A stretch of 64,000 nt of DNA from Oryzomonas sagensis (GCF_008802355.1 NZ_VZRA01000001.1:800525-864524); one strand, 5' to 3'. Shown: positions 9,739 through 17,680, counted from the first letter of the stretch. Program-made: numbers and translations. Notes: generated by a model not told the origin, from the letters alone.

Positions 9739-10286
9739 CGAACCTGCTGGCAGAACTCCAAGACTTCTGGCGCGACCTGGACCGCCGCACCCGGCTTACG
9801 GCCGGCTACTGCTTGATCGCCCTCCTGGCCGTCTTCCTCGTGTGGTCGGCCCTGGCCGGCCGGACCGCGGCCCTGGAACAGAAACGCCACGCCCGGGAGG
9901 CGGTGCTCAAAGAACTGCTGCCGCTCAGCGTGGCCTACCGCACGGCCAAGCAATCCGCCGACCAGCTTGCCGGTCGCATGGCGTCGGTCCGTCCCGACGA
10001 TTCCGTCGCCAAGGTCATCGACGAGATCGGCATCAAGGGCAAAGGGGTCAAGATCGCCCCGATCAAGGGGGAAGAGCGGGGCGGCATGCTGGAGGATGCC
10101 GCCGACGTGAGGATCGACGCCGTGACCGCCAATGAGGCCATCAACCTGATCTACCGCCTGGAAAAGGGGGGGCGGCCGGTGCTGGTGAAAAAGGTCAACC
10201 TGCGGGTCCGTTTCGACGACCCCTCCCGTCTCGACCTGGCCCTGATCGTCGCCCTGCTGAAACCGGCCCCCGGACAGCGCAAATGA
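9735..10286 (+). CDS. gspM: Type II secretion system protein GspM
   Basis: This 183-aa bitopic protein partners GspL. It has a short cytoplasmic start, one transmembrane helix (about 20-42, TAGYCLIALLAVFLVWSAL), a coiled-coil-prone stretch (about 43-80) and a periplasmic ferredoxin-like domain. Its ATG overlaps the gspL stop by 4 nt, and its own stop overlaps gspN the same way, so the three are made as one translational unit. The family is poorly conserved; size, topology and position carry the call. Confidence 0.83.
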   Translation: MTNLLAELQDFWRDLDRRTRLTAGYCLIALLAVFLVWSALAGRTAALEQKRHAREAVLKELLPLSVAYRTAKQSADQLAGRMASVRPDDSVAKVIDEIGIKGKGVKIAPIKGEERGGMLEDAADVRIDAVTANEAINLIYRLEKGGRPVLVKKVNLRVRFDDPSRLDLALIVALLKPAPGQRK

Positions 10287-11125
10287 TACCACGGCAACGC
10301 CTGCTGCGGGTGGGCGGCCTGGTGGCGGGGGGCATCGCCCTCTTCCTGGTCTGTACCTACCTCTTCCTGCCCATGCAACGGGTGAACGAACTGATCGGCC
10401 GCCTGCTGGCCGATCAGGGACTTGCCCTGACTCCCGGAGCGCACAAAACCCTGCTCCCCGGCCTGGCGTGGCACCAGCCGGTCCTCTCCTCCGACCAGGG
10501 GACGCTGGCGCGCTTCGACCGCCTGGCCGTCCGGCTCCGGCTGCTGCCGTTGGCCACGGGGCACTCCGTGGTCGGCGTAACCGCTGCCCTGGGGGCGGGA
10601 CACCTGGACCTGGGATACGGCATCAACGGCCCTGACGCCCTGGAACTCGCCGCCGACGGCATACAACTGTCGGACATTCCGTTCTTCAAGACCGTCCTGG
10701 GTGCCACGGCCGGGGGAAGCCTCTGGAGCGAGGGGCGGCTTACCCGCACGAGGGGCAGGGTGTCCGGCGACCTGAAGCTGGAGGTGAAACAGCTGGCATT
10801 CACCGGGGTCAAACTGGGGGCCTTTCCGCTGCCCGACGCCGCCAACCTGCGCTGCCAGGGGATGGTGCGGGTCACGGACGGCCGGGCGCGACTGGAGAGC
10901 TTCACCCTGCAGGGGGACGGCCTCTACATGCGGCTGTCGGGGGAACTCCCGAGCGGCGCCAATGCCGCGACGCTGCCGCTCAACCTGACCCTCGAGATCA
11001 TGCCCAAGCCGGAGTTCATGGACAAACAGAAGCTGGTGTTCCTGCTGTTGGCCAAGTTCGCGGCCTCGCCCGGCGTGTACAAGGTGCCGATCAGGGGAAC
11101 CCTGCTCAAGCCGGTCATCATGTAA
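10283..11125 (+). CDS. gspN: Type II secretion system protein GspN (AsmA-like)
   Basis: The 280-aa product has one N-terminal membrane anchor (about 10-32, GGLVAGGIALFLVCTYLFL) followed by a beta-rich periplasmic region with AsmA-like features (GHLDLGYGINGPDALELAADGIQLSDIPFF). GspN is an accessory component found in only some type II systems; its exact role is not settled. Overlap with gspM makes it the last gene of the second gsp block. A repeat element and nadD follow, so the operon probably ends here. Confidence 0.8.
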   Translation: MIPRQRLLRVGGLVAGGIALFLVCTYLFLPMQRVNELIGRLLADQGLALTPGAHKTLLPGLAWHQPVLSSDQGTLARFDRLAVRLRLLPLATGHSVVGVTAALGAGHLDLGYGINGPDALELAADGIQLSDIPFFKTVLGATAGGSLWSEGRLTRTRGRVSGDLKLEVKQLAFTGVKLGAFPLPDAANLRCQGMVRVTDGRARLESFTLQGDGLYMRLSGELPSGANAATLPLNLTLEIMPKPEFMDKQKLVFLLLAKFAASPGVYKVPIRGTLLKPVIM

Positions 11126-11152
11126 ATATTAAGATAAAAGCAAAGCACTTCT

Positions 11153-11314
11153 GCCACAGAGACACGGAGACACAGAGAACGTCAAAGGCGGAACCTGCTT
11201 TGCAAGGAAGACTGTCGCAAAAGTCTTACACATCAACTTCCCCTACCCCGCAAGGGGGGAGGGGACTTTTCAAGTGCTTCCTGTTTATTGCTTTTCTCTG
11301 TGTCTCCGTGGCGG
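11153..11314. repeat. Inverted repeat of the CACAGAGACAC family, copy A
   Basis: The left arm GCCACAGAGACACGGAGACA starts at 11153, and the right arm ends CTCTGTGTCTCCGTGGCGG at 11314, so the arms can pair across about 115 nt. The centre also contains a short C-rich/G-rich hairpin (11238-11272). Related pairs of arms occur at 42136-42257, with variants at 13031-13186, 33246-33381 and a half copy at 45927. It fills most of the gspN-nadD gap. Confidence 0.65.
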
Positions 11315-11351
11315 ATGTTGATTTTGGTTTCAATCGGACGGTGAAAGCAAC

Positions 11352-12002
11352 ATGCGAATTGGACTGATGGGGGGCACCTTCAACCCGGTGCACCTTGCCC
11401 ATCTTCACATAGCGGATGAGGCGCGGGAGGCCTGCGCCCTCGACCGGGTGGTTTTTATCCCGACCGGCGACCCGCCCCACAAACCGTTGGCGGGGGAGGT
11501 GCCCTTTGCTCTGCGCAGCCGCATGGTCGCTCTGGCGATCAGCGGCAATCCCTTGTTCGAACTGTCGCTGGTCGAGGGGGAGCGGGCCGGGAAATCCTAT
11601 TCCATCGATACGATCCGCGCATTCCGGGAGCGGTTTCCCCGGGATGAACTCTACTTCATCATCGGCAGCGATTCGTTCCTGGAGATCGGGCAGTGGTATC
11701 GTTTCCGGGAGATCTTCGCCGCCTGCAACCTGATCGTGGTGGAGCGGCCGGGCAAGCGCATCGGCGACCCGGTGGCAGCCCTTCCTGTTGCCATACGGGC
11801 AGAGTTCAGCTATACTTCCGGCGCGCGCAGGCTGGACCATGCTGCCGGCACCAGCGTCCAATTCCTTTCCGGCTGCCCGCTGGATATTTCGTCCAGCGAA
11901 ATCCGCGAGCTGGCGGCGGCGGGACGTTCCATCGCCGCTTTGGTGCCGCCGCAGGTGGCGGCCTACATTACAGAACAGGGGATCTACAACACATGCCGGT
12001 AA
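11352..12002 (+). CDS. nadD: Nicotinate-nucleotide adenylyltransferase
   Basis: NadD adenylates nicotinate mononucleotide to deamido-NAD in NAD synthesis. The 216-aa protein starts MRIGLMGGTFNPVHLAHLHI, containing the nucleotidyltransferase motifs GGTFNPxH and the (H/T)xGH-like HLAH at residues 15-18. It has the C-terminal signature ISSSEIR (SxTxxR-like) used in ATP binding. It overlaps rsfS by 10 nt, and the order nadD-rsfS-rlmH is common in bacteria, which supports all three calls. Confidence 0.95.
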   Translation: MRIGLMGGTFNPVHLAHLHIADEAREACALDRVVFIPTGDPPHKPLAGEVPFALRSRMVALAISGNPLFELSLVEGERAGKSYSIDTIRAFRERFPRDELYFIIGSDSFLEIGQWYRFREIFAACNLIVVERPGKRIGDPVAALPVAIRAEFSYTSGARRLDHAAGTSVQFLSGCPLDISSSEIRELAAAGRSIAALVPPQVAAYITEQGIYNTCR

Positions 12003-12406
12003 AGAAGACGACAGCAGCAGAGAAACCGGTGCTTTCCTCCCAGGAACGGGCATTGAAATGCGCCGAGTTGGCCTTTGACAAGAAGGCCTTCGACATCCGG
12101 GCCCTGGAAATCTCGAAGGTCTCCTCCATCGCCGACTATCTGGTGATCATCTCCGGGAACTCGGACAAGCAGAACCAGGCCATTGCCGACGGCATCCGGA
12201 CCGGCCTGAAGCAGTACGGCAAGATTCGGGATATCGAGGGGGAGAGCGAGGGGAAGTGGATCGTCATGGATTACGGCGACGTGATCGTGCATATCTTCAG
12301 CGACCAACTCCGCCACCACTACAAGCTGGACGAGCTTTGGCTCCTGGCGCCGGAACTGGACCTGCCGGAGCAGATCAGAAGCGCCCGCAAGGAAGACGAT
12401 TTCTAG
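11993..12406 (+). CDS. rsfS: Ribosomal silencing factor RsfS (Iojap family)
   Basis: RsfS binds ribosomal protein uL14 and blocks subunit joining when nutrients run low. ATG 11993 overlaps the nadD stop and gives 137 aa: a short Lys/Ala-rich head, then the Oligomerisation/RsfS domain with the motifs FDIRALEIS, ADYLVIISG and GKWIVMDYGDVIVHIF. The longer open frame upstream lies inside nadD and is not used. Preceding RBS AGGGGAT is about 11 nt from the ATG. Confidence 0.94.
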   Translation: MPVKKTTAAEKPVLSSQERALKCAELAFDKKAFDIRALEISKVSSIADYLVIISGNSDKQNQAIADGIRTGLKQYGKIRDIEGESEGKWIVMDYGDVIVHIFSDQLRHHYKLDELWLLAPELDLPEQIRSARKEDDF

Positions 12407-12407
12407 T

Positions 12408-12529
12408 CGGTTGTTGAAAAACAGCCATCTCGCCGTCGTCCTCGCAGGACCTTTCGTGCGGCGTAGCGCTGCTACGCCTCCTCAGGGCCTGCTGCGGATA
12501 CGACGATCTGACTATTTTTGAACAACCTG
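12408..12529. repeat. Intergenic inverted repeat, copy 2
   Basis: This is the second copy of the element at 5693-5776. It has the same outer ends (GGTTGTTGAAAAACAGCCAT and GATCTGACTATTTTTGAACA) but a centre about 38 nt longer that can itself fold (GGCGTAGC-GCT-GCTACGCC). It begins 2 nt after the rsfS stop, so it is likely transcribed as a stem-loop between rsfS and rlmH. Confidence 0.7.
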
Positions 12530-12563
12530 AGTTTTTTTGTAGTCTGACAGAACGGCACAAACC

Positions 12564-13022
12564 ATGAAACTCCGTGTAGTATGGGTGGGGAAGAGCAAGG
12601 AAGAGTGGGTTAAGGAGGCGCTGGCCGACTATGCCGGGCGCATCCGCCGCTACTGCCCGCTGGAGTTGTGCGAGGTGCGGGACGAAAAGGGCGCCGGGGC
12701 CGAAGAGATGCGGCGGCGCGAGTGCGAGCGGCTGGAAAAGCAGATTCCGCCCGGCGCGACCCTGGTGCTTTTGGACGAGCGGGGCCGCCAGATGGATTCC
12801 CCCGGATTGGCCGCTTTCATCGGGACACAGCGGGATGCCGGCGTCGGCGAGTTGGTTTTTGCCGTGGGCGGGGCCTACGGTTTTTCCGAAGAATTCCGCA
12901 GCCGTGGGCGGCTGCTCTCGCTGTCGAAGATGACCTTTACGCACCAGATGGTGCGGGTCTTCCTGTTGGAGCAGCTCTACCGGGCGTTCAGCATACTGAA
13001 TAACGAACCGTATCATCATTGA
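12564..13022 (+). CDS. rlmH: 23S rRNA pseudouridine(1915) N3-methyltransferase RlmH
   Basis: RlmH is a small SPOUT-class enzyme that methylates pseudouridine 1915 in helix 69 of 23S rRNA, using S-adenosylmethionine. The 152-aa protein has the family start MKLRVVWVGK, the trefoil-knot motif FAVGGAYGFSEEF and the conserved tail HQMVRVFLLEQLYRAFSI followed by NNEPYHH. Length is normal for the family. It follows rsfS after a repeat element. Confidence 0.96.
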   Translation: MKLRVVWVGKSKEEWVKEALADYAGRIRRYCPLELCEVRDEKGAGAEEMRRRECERLEKQIPPGATLVLLDERGRQMDSPGLAAFIGTQRDAGVGELVFAVGGAYGFSEEFRSRGRLLSLSKMTFTHQMVRVFLLEQLYRAFSILNNEPYHH

Positions 13023-13030
13023 ACCTAAAG

Positions 13031-13186
13031 GCAGTTATTCACCACAAAGGCACAAAGAGCACAAAGGATTCATAGCGTTAGGGGCGAAAGGCATTCACCC
13101 GAATGGTGAGTCCAGCCAATTATGAAATTGTCATGTAACTAACTGAAACCATTCTTTGTGTCCTTTGTGTCTTTGTGGTGAACTGC
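13031..13186. repeat. Inverted repeat of the CACAAAGGCAC variant family
   Basis: The left arm (13031-13067, starting GCAGTTATTCACCACAAAGG) and the right arm (13152-13186, ending GTCTTTGTGGTGAACTGC) are near-perfect inverted repeats of about 35 nt around 84 nt of unique sequence. It is related in style to the CACAGAGACAC elements but uses a different core. It occupies most of the rlmH-plsC gap. Confidence 0.65.
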
Positions 13187-13212
13187 TTTTTATAGGTTGA
13201 AGCGAGACAACC

Positions 13213-13929
13213 GTGGACGCTTCCCGAATTCGGGCATACCTGTATCTGGCGTTGTTTGTTCCAATCACCTTCCTCTTCGCCGCCAGCGCGCTTGTCGGCA
13301 CGCTGCTGGACGGCAGCGGGAGGCTCTACGCCGTTCACGCCCGGCTCTGGGCGCGGCTGGCCCTGGCCCTGGCCGGCGTCAGGGTGACGGTGAGCGGCAG
13401 CGAGCATCTCCCGGCCGGGCCGGTCGTCTTCATGAGCAACCACCAGAGCAATTTCGACATCCTGGCGCTCCTGGCGGCCATGCCGCGCCAGATCTACTGG
13501 ATCGCCAAGAAAGAGCTCTTCGACATCCCGGTCTTCGGCCCCTCCATGCGGCGCGGCGGCTACATCCCCCTGGACCGGGGCGACGGCCGCAAGGCGCTGA
13601 AGAGCATGGACAACGCCGCGGCGATCATCAGGGAGGGGAAGAGCGTGGTCATGTTCCCCGAGGGGACCCGCTCCCTGACCCGGGAACTGCTGCCGTTCAA
13701 GCGCGGCGGCTTCATCCTGGCGCGCAAGGCCGGGGTGCCGGTGGTCCCGGTCACGATCAACGGCAGCGGCAGGATCAACCCCGCAGGCCTGATCCGGCTC
13801 TCGCGGGGGAATATCGCTATCGTGCTGCACCCGCCGCTGGTTCTGCCGCCGGATATTTCAAAAAGTGAAGCCGAAACAGCACTGATGGAGCGGACCCGTG
13901 CCACCATCGTTTCGGCCCTGGAGCATTGA
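13213..13929 (+). CDS. plsC: 1-acyl-sn-glycerol-3-phosphate acyltransferase (PlsC family)
   Basis: The enzyme acylates lysophosphatidic acid to phosphatidic acid in phospholipid synthesis at the inner membrane. The 238-aa protein has an N-terminal hydrophobic segment (about 8-28) and the four acyltransferase blocks: NHQSNFD (catalytic H-x4-D), the GGYIPLDR block, FPEGTRS and a VPVVPVTING block. The start is GTG 13213, with a weak GAAGCGAG upstream; no ATG precedes the conserved region. The next gene starts directly after its stop. Confidence 0.9.
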   Translation: MDASRIRAYLYLALFVPITFLFAASALVGTLLDGSGRLYAVHARLWARLALALAGVRVTVSGSEHLPAGPVVFMSNHQSNFDILALLAAMPRQIYWIAKKELFDIPVFGPSMRRGGYIPLDRGDGRKALKSMDNAAAIIREGKSVVMFPEGTRSLTRELLPFKRGGFILARKAGVPVVPVTINGSGRINPAGLIRLSRGNIAIVLHPPLVLPPDISKSEAETALMERTRATIVSALEH

Positions 13930-14115
13930 ATGGAAATCGGTTATCAGTATCTCGCGCTGGTCGTTGCCGGTCTCGCCGCCGTTATCTGGGGGTTGCCCGC
14001 GGCCCATCGCCTGCAAAAGCCGTACGACATCGCCGCCGCGCTGGCGGTCCTGGCCGGCGTCATCCTGACGGCGGTCGGCATCCTGCTGACCATCATCCCC
14101 TCATTTTTCAGGTGA
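13930..14115 (+). CDS. Small two-helix membrane protein, function unknown
   Basis: This 61-aa protein starts immediately after the plsC stop. It has two hydrophobic helices (about 7-23 and 36-57) joined by a short polar loop containing RLQKPYD. I do not recognise a family. Tight packing between plsC and the next small gene suggests co-expression and perhaps a membrane-associated role. It could be a short variant of a DUF, but nothing in the sequence decides that. Confidence 0.6.
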   Translation: MEIGYQYLALVVAGLAAVIWGLPAAHRLQKPYDIAAALAVLAGVILTAVGILLTIIPSFFR

Positions 14116-14119
14116 ATTA

Positions 14120-14521
14120 ATGGACGAACGAATCAAGAAAACCGCCGTCAACGCCGCCGTCATCATCGTGCTCACCCTGCTGTTGTTCCTTGCCGGAACC
14201 TGGTGGCGGCTGGAGGCCCAGTTCCAGGCGGGCGAAGCGGCCTTCAGCAAGGGCGATTTCACCGGGGCGCTGGCGGGATACGAATCGGCCATCCATATGT
14301 ATATCCCCTCCCATCCGACTATCGAGAAGGCAGCCCAAAAGCTCTGGCTCCTGGGAGAAATCGCGGAGCGGCAGGGGGATGTCAACCGTGCCCTGATCGC
14401 CTACCGTGCCCTGCGGAGCGCCTTCTATGCCGACCGCTGGCTGGTGCAGCCCGGCACGGAGTGGATCGGGCGCTGCGACCAGAAAATCGCCATGCTGGTG
14501 CCGTTGCAGCGGGAGCGGTAA
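14120..14521 (+). CDS. Membrane-anchored TPR-like protein, function unknown
   Basis: This 133-aa protein has one N-terminal membrane helix (about 9-29, NAAVIIVLTLLLFLAGTWW). A helical periplasmic part follows, with TPR-like helix pairs (GEAAFSKGDFTGALAGYESA and GEIAERQGDVNRALIAYRAL). An AGGTGA box lies just before ATG 14120, inside the end of the preceding gene. It is the third member of a plsC-led cluster. No specific function can be assigned; a scaffold or assembly role is only a guess from the repeats. Confidence 0.65.
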   Translation: MDERIKKTAVNAAVIIVLTLLLFLAGTWWRLEAQFQAGEAAFSKGDFTGALAGYESAIHMYIPSHPTIEKAAQKLWLLGEIAERQGDVNRALIAYRALRSAFYADRWLVQPGTEWIGRCDQKIAMLVPLQRER

Positions 14522-14606
14522 CTTAGCTCAAGATCCATTCTCGGTACGCCCCGTAGCCTGAGGCCGTACCGAACCCATCGGCCCGTTGCGGCAGAAAGAA
14601 ACGTCT

Positions 14607-16283
14607 ATGGATACCCCAGAACCAACCAATAGCGCCCTTCAGATCATCCCCCTCGGGGGGCTGGGCGAGATCGGCCTGAACATGATGGCCTACCAGCACG
14701 GCGACGATATCATCATCGCCGACTGCGGCCTCATGTTTCCCGAACCGGAGATGCTCGGCATCGACTACGTCATCCCCGACATCGCCTGGCTGCGGGAACA
14801 CAGCGATCAGGTGCGCGCCATCTGCCTGACTCACGGCCACGAGGACCACATCGGGGCGCTGCCCTTCGTGTTGCAGGAGCTGAACGTGCCGGTGTACGGC
14901 ACGGCCCTGACCCTCGGCTTCGTCAACGAAAAGCTCAAGGAGTACAAGCTGGACGGGGTGGTCGAACTGGTCACGGTCAAGCCGAGGGACACGGTCGAGC
15001 TGGGCTGCTTCCGGGTGGAATTCCTGCGGGTGGCCCATTCCATCGTGGACGGGTGCGCCCTGGCCATCACGAGCCCGGAAGGCGTGGTGATCCACACCGG
15101 CGACTTCAAGATCGACCAGACCCCGGTGGACGGGGAGCTGACCGACCTGGCCCGGCTTTCCGCCTACGGCGACCAGGGGGTGCTGGCCCTGCTTTCCGAT
15201 TCCACCAACGTGGAGCGGGAGGGGTACACCATCTCCGAGAAGTACGTGGGCGAGGCCTTTGCCGACATCTTCCCCAAGTGCCAGGGGCGCATCATCGTGG
15301 CGGCCTTTTCCAGCAACATCCACCGCGTGCAGCAGGTGGCCGACGTGGCCATCGCCTGCGGCCGCAAGGTCCTCTTGAACGGCCGCTCCATGATCGCCAA
15401 CGTGCGCATCGCGCGCGAGCTGGGCTACCTGAACATCCCCGACGACATGCTCCTTGATGTGCGCGAACTGCCCTACCTGCCGCCCGAGCAGGTGTGCATG
15501 GTCACCACCGGCAGCCAGGGCGAGCCCATGTCGGCCCTGACCCGCATCGCCCTGGACGACCACAAGCAGATCAAGCTGGAGCGGGGCGACACGGTCATCC
15601 TCTCCTCGCGCTTCATACCGGGCAACGAGCGGACCATCTCGGAGCTGGTCAATCACCTCTACCGCCGCGGGGCCGAGGTCTACCACGAGAAGGTCTCCGA
15701 GGTCCACGTCTCGGGCCACGCCAGCCAGGAAGAGCTCAAGCTGATGATGAACGTGGTCCGGCCGCGTTTCTTCATGCCGGTGCACGGCGAATACCGCCAC
15801 CTGGTCAAGCATATCCAGCTCGCCCAGAAGGTCGGCATCCCCGAGGAACGCTGCATCCTGGCCACGAACGGCGACGTGGTGGCCTTTTACGCCGACACGG
15901 CGGCGATCATCGAAAAGGTGGAGGCGGGGCGGGTCTTCGTGGACGGCAAAGGGGTCGGCGACGTGGGGAGCGTGGTGCTCAAGGATCGCAAACACCTCTC
16001 CGAGGACGGCATGGTGGTGGTGATCATCGGCCTCAACCAGTCCAGCGGCGCCCTGATCCACGGGCCGGACATCGTCTCCCGGGGGTTCGTGTTCGAGGAC
16101 GAGAGCCAGGAGTACCTGGAAACCGCCCGCGGCATCGTGGTCGATGCGCTGGACGAACTGAACGACGAGATGCGCCGGGATTCGGAAGCGGTCAAGACCG
16201 CCGTGCGTCAGGCGTTGCGGCGGTTCTTCAAGAAGACTATTGAGCGGAGACCGGTGATTTTGCCGGTGATTATGGAGATGTGA
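14607..16283 (+). CDS. rnj: Ribonuclease J
   Basis: RNase J is a metallo-beta-lactamase-fold ribonuclease with endonuclease and 5'-3' exonuclease activity in mRNA decay and rRNA maturation. From ATG 14607 the product is 558 aa. It shows the GGLGEIGLNM start block, the zinc site HGHEDH (about residues 76-81), further metal ligands in HSIVDGC and HTGDFK, the beta-CASP motifs (SDSTN, SGHAS) and the C-terminal domain. The last zinc-ligand motif is MPVHGEYRHL. A strong terminator follows, and the AT-rich island begins beyond it. Confidence 0.95.
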   Translation: MDTPEPTNSALQIIPLGGLGEIGLNMMAYQHGDDIIIADCGLMFPEPEMLGIDYVIPDIAWLREHSDQVRAICLTHGHEDHIGALPFVLQELNVPVYGTALTLGFVNEKLKEYKLDGVVELVTVKPRDTVELGCFRVEFLRVAHSIVDGCALAITSPEGVVIHTGDFKIDQTPVDGELTDLARLSAYGDQGVLALLSDSTNVEREGYTISEKYVGEAFADIFPKCQGRIIVAAFSSNIHRVQQVADVAIACGRKVLLNGRSMIANVRIARELGYLNIPDDMLLDVRELPYLPPEQVCMVTTGSQGEPMSALTRIALDDHKQIKLERGDTVILSSRFIPGNERTISELVNHLYRRGAEVYHEKVSEVHVSGHASQEELKLMMNVVRPRFFMPVHGEYRHLVKHIQLAQKVGIPEERCILATNGDVVAFYADTAAIIEKVEAGRVFVDGKGVGDVGSVVLKDRKHLSEDGMVVVIIGLNQSSGALIHGPDIVSRGFVFEDESQEYLETARGIVVDALDELNDEMRRDSEAVKTAVRQALRRFFKKTIERRPVILPVIMEM

Positions 16284-16324
16284 CGGGGGAGCCTCACCTC
16301 TCCGCATAGTCGTAACCAAAGCAA

Positions 16325-16357
16325 GGGCCTACAGAGTCGATCTGTAGGCCCTTTTGT
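16325..16357 (+). terminator. Rho-independent terminator after ribonuclease J
   Basis: A perfect 11-bp stem (GGGCCTACAGA / TCTGTAGGCCC) closes a GTCGA loop and is followed by TTTTGTT. It lies 42 nt after the rnj stop. Confidence 0.92.
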
Positions 16358-16400
16358 TATGTCGCCGCACGTCCCCCTGTGCCTGTCCCGAACAACTTTT

Positions 16401-16511
16401 TTTGTATCAAAGTGATACAAATGACGGCGCCCGAACAGGTTTCGGGTGCCATTTTTCGTGTAAAAACAGTGGGATATGCAATGGCATTGTTTATGTTAAA
16501 TTTATTAACAT
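16401..16511. promoter_or_regulatory. Cluster of palindromes upstream of the island
   Basis: Three symmetric sequences lie in this gene-free stretch. TTTGTATCA-AAG-TGATACAAA (16401-16421) has perfect 9-bp arms. GGCGCCCGAA / TTCGGGTGCC (16426-16450) is followed by ATTTTTC and could be a second terminator. ATGTTAA-ATTTA-TTAACAT (16493-16511) has perfect 7-bp arms. The first and third could be operators for the island; no adjacent promoter is convincing. Nothing else is seen between the rnj terminator and the repeat at 16564. Confidence 0.4.
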
Positions 16512-16563
16512 GCTGAAATTGCGTTGAAATGTATGTTTGGGTGGAGTAGAAGGGGGATGGTGA

Positions 16564-16611
16564 GGGCAGCATATTGAATTAAGAGTTAAGTATGTTGCCC
16601 CCGGAACTCCC
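16564..16611. repeat. Palindromic REP-like repeat, left copy
   Basis: GGGCAGCATATTGAATTAAG begins a roughly 48-nt unit ending TATGTTGCCCCCGGAACTCC. Its two ends (GGGCAGCATA / TATGTTGCCC) pair with one mismatch. A second copy in direct orientation lies at 17609-17655, on the other side of the first island gene. Confidence 0.7.
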
Positions 16612-16677
16612 ACGTCTTTAGACCTGCCCGATGGTAGGTCAAGGCCGACCCCGTTGTGCAAATTAAATGGAGGACAG

Positions 16678-17535
16678 ATGGCACTCACTAAAGATTTGAA
16701 CAATAAAATTCACAGAATTGAGTCATCAGCCGCCGTTTTTCAAAAAGGTATATATCATTTGTTCTTGTTGTCAAATAAAGCTGAGATCGACATATACTCA
16801 ACTATTATTAGAAAATATCAGGTTTTGTTTCAGCTTTGCCTTGCGTGTTATCTGCTTGATTTTAATGCAAATATTGAAGTTAAAAACATCAACAAAAGAC
16901 TTAAAAAATTTTGTAAAGATCCCAACAGCCCAACTGGAGAAGAATTGGACCCGGCAGCTACAGTTACTCATTCAATATTTGAGAATGGTAACTGGCCGAA
17001 TAAAATTGGATCGACGCTGTACACTACTAGTAAAACATCTGTAACTCTAATATCTAAAGTTGTTAATGCGCGACATAACCTAATTTACAGACCTTTTTTG
17101 TTGCATAAGGACAAAATGCATTGGGGAGACTGTACCTTGATTGACCTGCTCAAAGAAGTGCCCAACACAACTGATATTATGGCAGTTTATGAACAATTCA
17201 TTGCCGAAGTATTTCAATATCAGGCAATTGAAATTTCTGATCAAAAGAAAATTTTAGAAGCTTTAAATAAAAACCCCAGAGAGTTTTCCTCGATATTAGG
17301 TAAAGGAGATCAAAAGTGGGCTGATTATTTCGTCCAACTTCAGTTCTGGCCCTTTGCAGACAAGGGTTCCAAACGACCGACAGAGACTTTACTGATTACG
17401 TATGCCAGAATGCTTAATCCGAACAATGACCAAATTTTGAGTGACTTGCGGAAATTTCGGAATAATTTTCTGCAGATTGAGAAGATAGTTCCCTTGATGA
17501 ACTTGAATCCAAGTTGGCGAGTAGGCGAAATTTGA
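16678..17535 (+). CDS. Island protein 1: unknown, with degraded HEPN-like motif
   Basis: This 285-aa, visibly AT-rich gene starts at ATG 16678 behind a good TGGAGGA. The protein looks soluble and mostly helical, with no signal peptide or clear membrane helix. Near the middle it has RHNLIY (residues 132-137), which resembles the R-N-x-L-I-H motif of island protein 4 but with Tyr in place of the His. I recognise no family. Direct repeats lie on both sides (16564-16611 and 17609-17655), so it may be a separate insertion from the three genes that follow. A HEPN-fold protein that has lost nuclease activity is a hypothesis only. Confidence 0.6.
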   Translation: MALTKDLNNKIHRIESSAAVFQKGIYHLFLLSNKAEIDIYSTIIRKYQVLFQLCLACYLLDFNANIEVKNINKRLKKFCKDPNSPTGEELDPAATVTHSIFENGNWPNKIGSTLYTTSKTSVTLISKVVNARHNLIYRPFLLHKDKMHWGDCTLIDLLKEVPNTTDIMAVYEQFIAEVFQYQAIEISDQKKILEALNKNPREFSSILGKGDQKWADYFVQLQFWPFADKGSKRPTETLLITYARMLNPNNDQILSDLRKFRNNFLQIEKIVPLMNLNPSWRVGEI

Positions 17536-17608
17536 TCTTGCACAACATGCGCACAGACCTTGACCGGGCTTGGTATTGAATAGGGACACTCCCCATTTGG
17601 CGAATGCC

Positions 17609-17655
17609 GGGGGCAGTATTAAATTGAGAGTTAAGTATGCTGTCCCCGGAATTCA
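17609..17655. repeat. Palindromic REP-like repeat, right copy
   Basis: This copy starts GGGGGCAGTATTAAATTGAG and continues through a TTAAGTATGCTGTCCCCGGA segment; the stretch GAGTTAAGTATG is identical in the left copy. A related tract (AGGGACACTCCCCATTTGGC) lies just upstream at 17582. Such repeats resemble those mobilised by REP-associated IS200-like transposases, but no transposase gene is present here. Confidence 0.65.
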
Positions 17656-17680
17656 CCAATGCATATAGATGCCATATACA
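17652..17680 (+). promoter_or_regulatory. Possible promoter for island genes 2-4
   Basis: TTCACC (17652-17657), a 17-nt spacer and TATACA (17675-17680) give a moderate sigma-70 match. It lies directly after the repeat and about 40 nt before the ATG of island gene 2. Confidence 0.35.

Noticed and set aside
11153-11314. CRISPR array
   Set aside because: Arms are inverted, not direct, and there are only two per locus; no regular spacers and no cas genes.
16401-16421. Palindrome read as a terminator of a minus-strand gene
   Set aside because: On the minus strand the stem is followed by A residues, not T; no minus-strand gene ends there.
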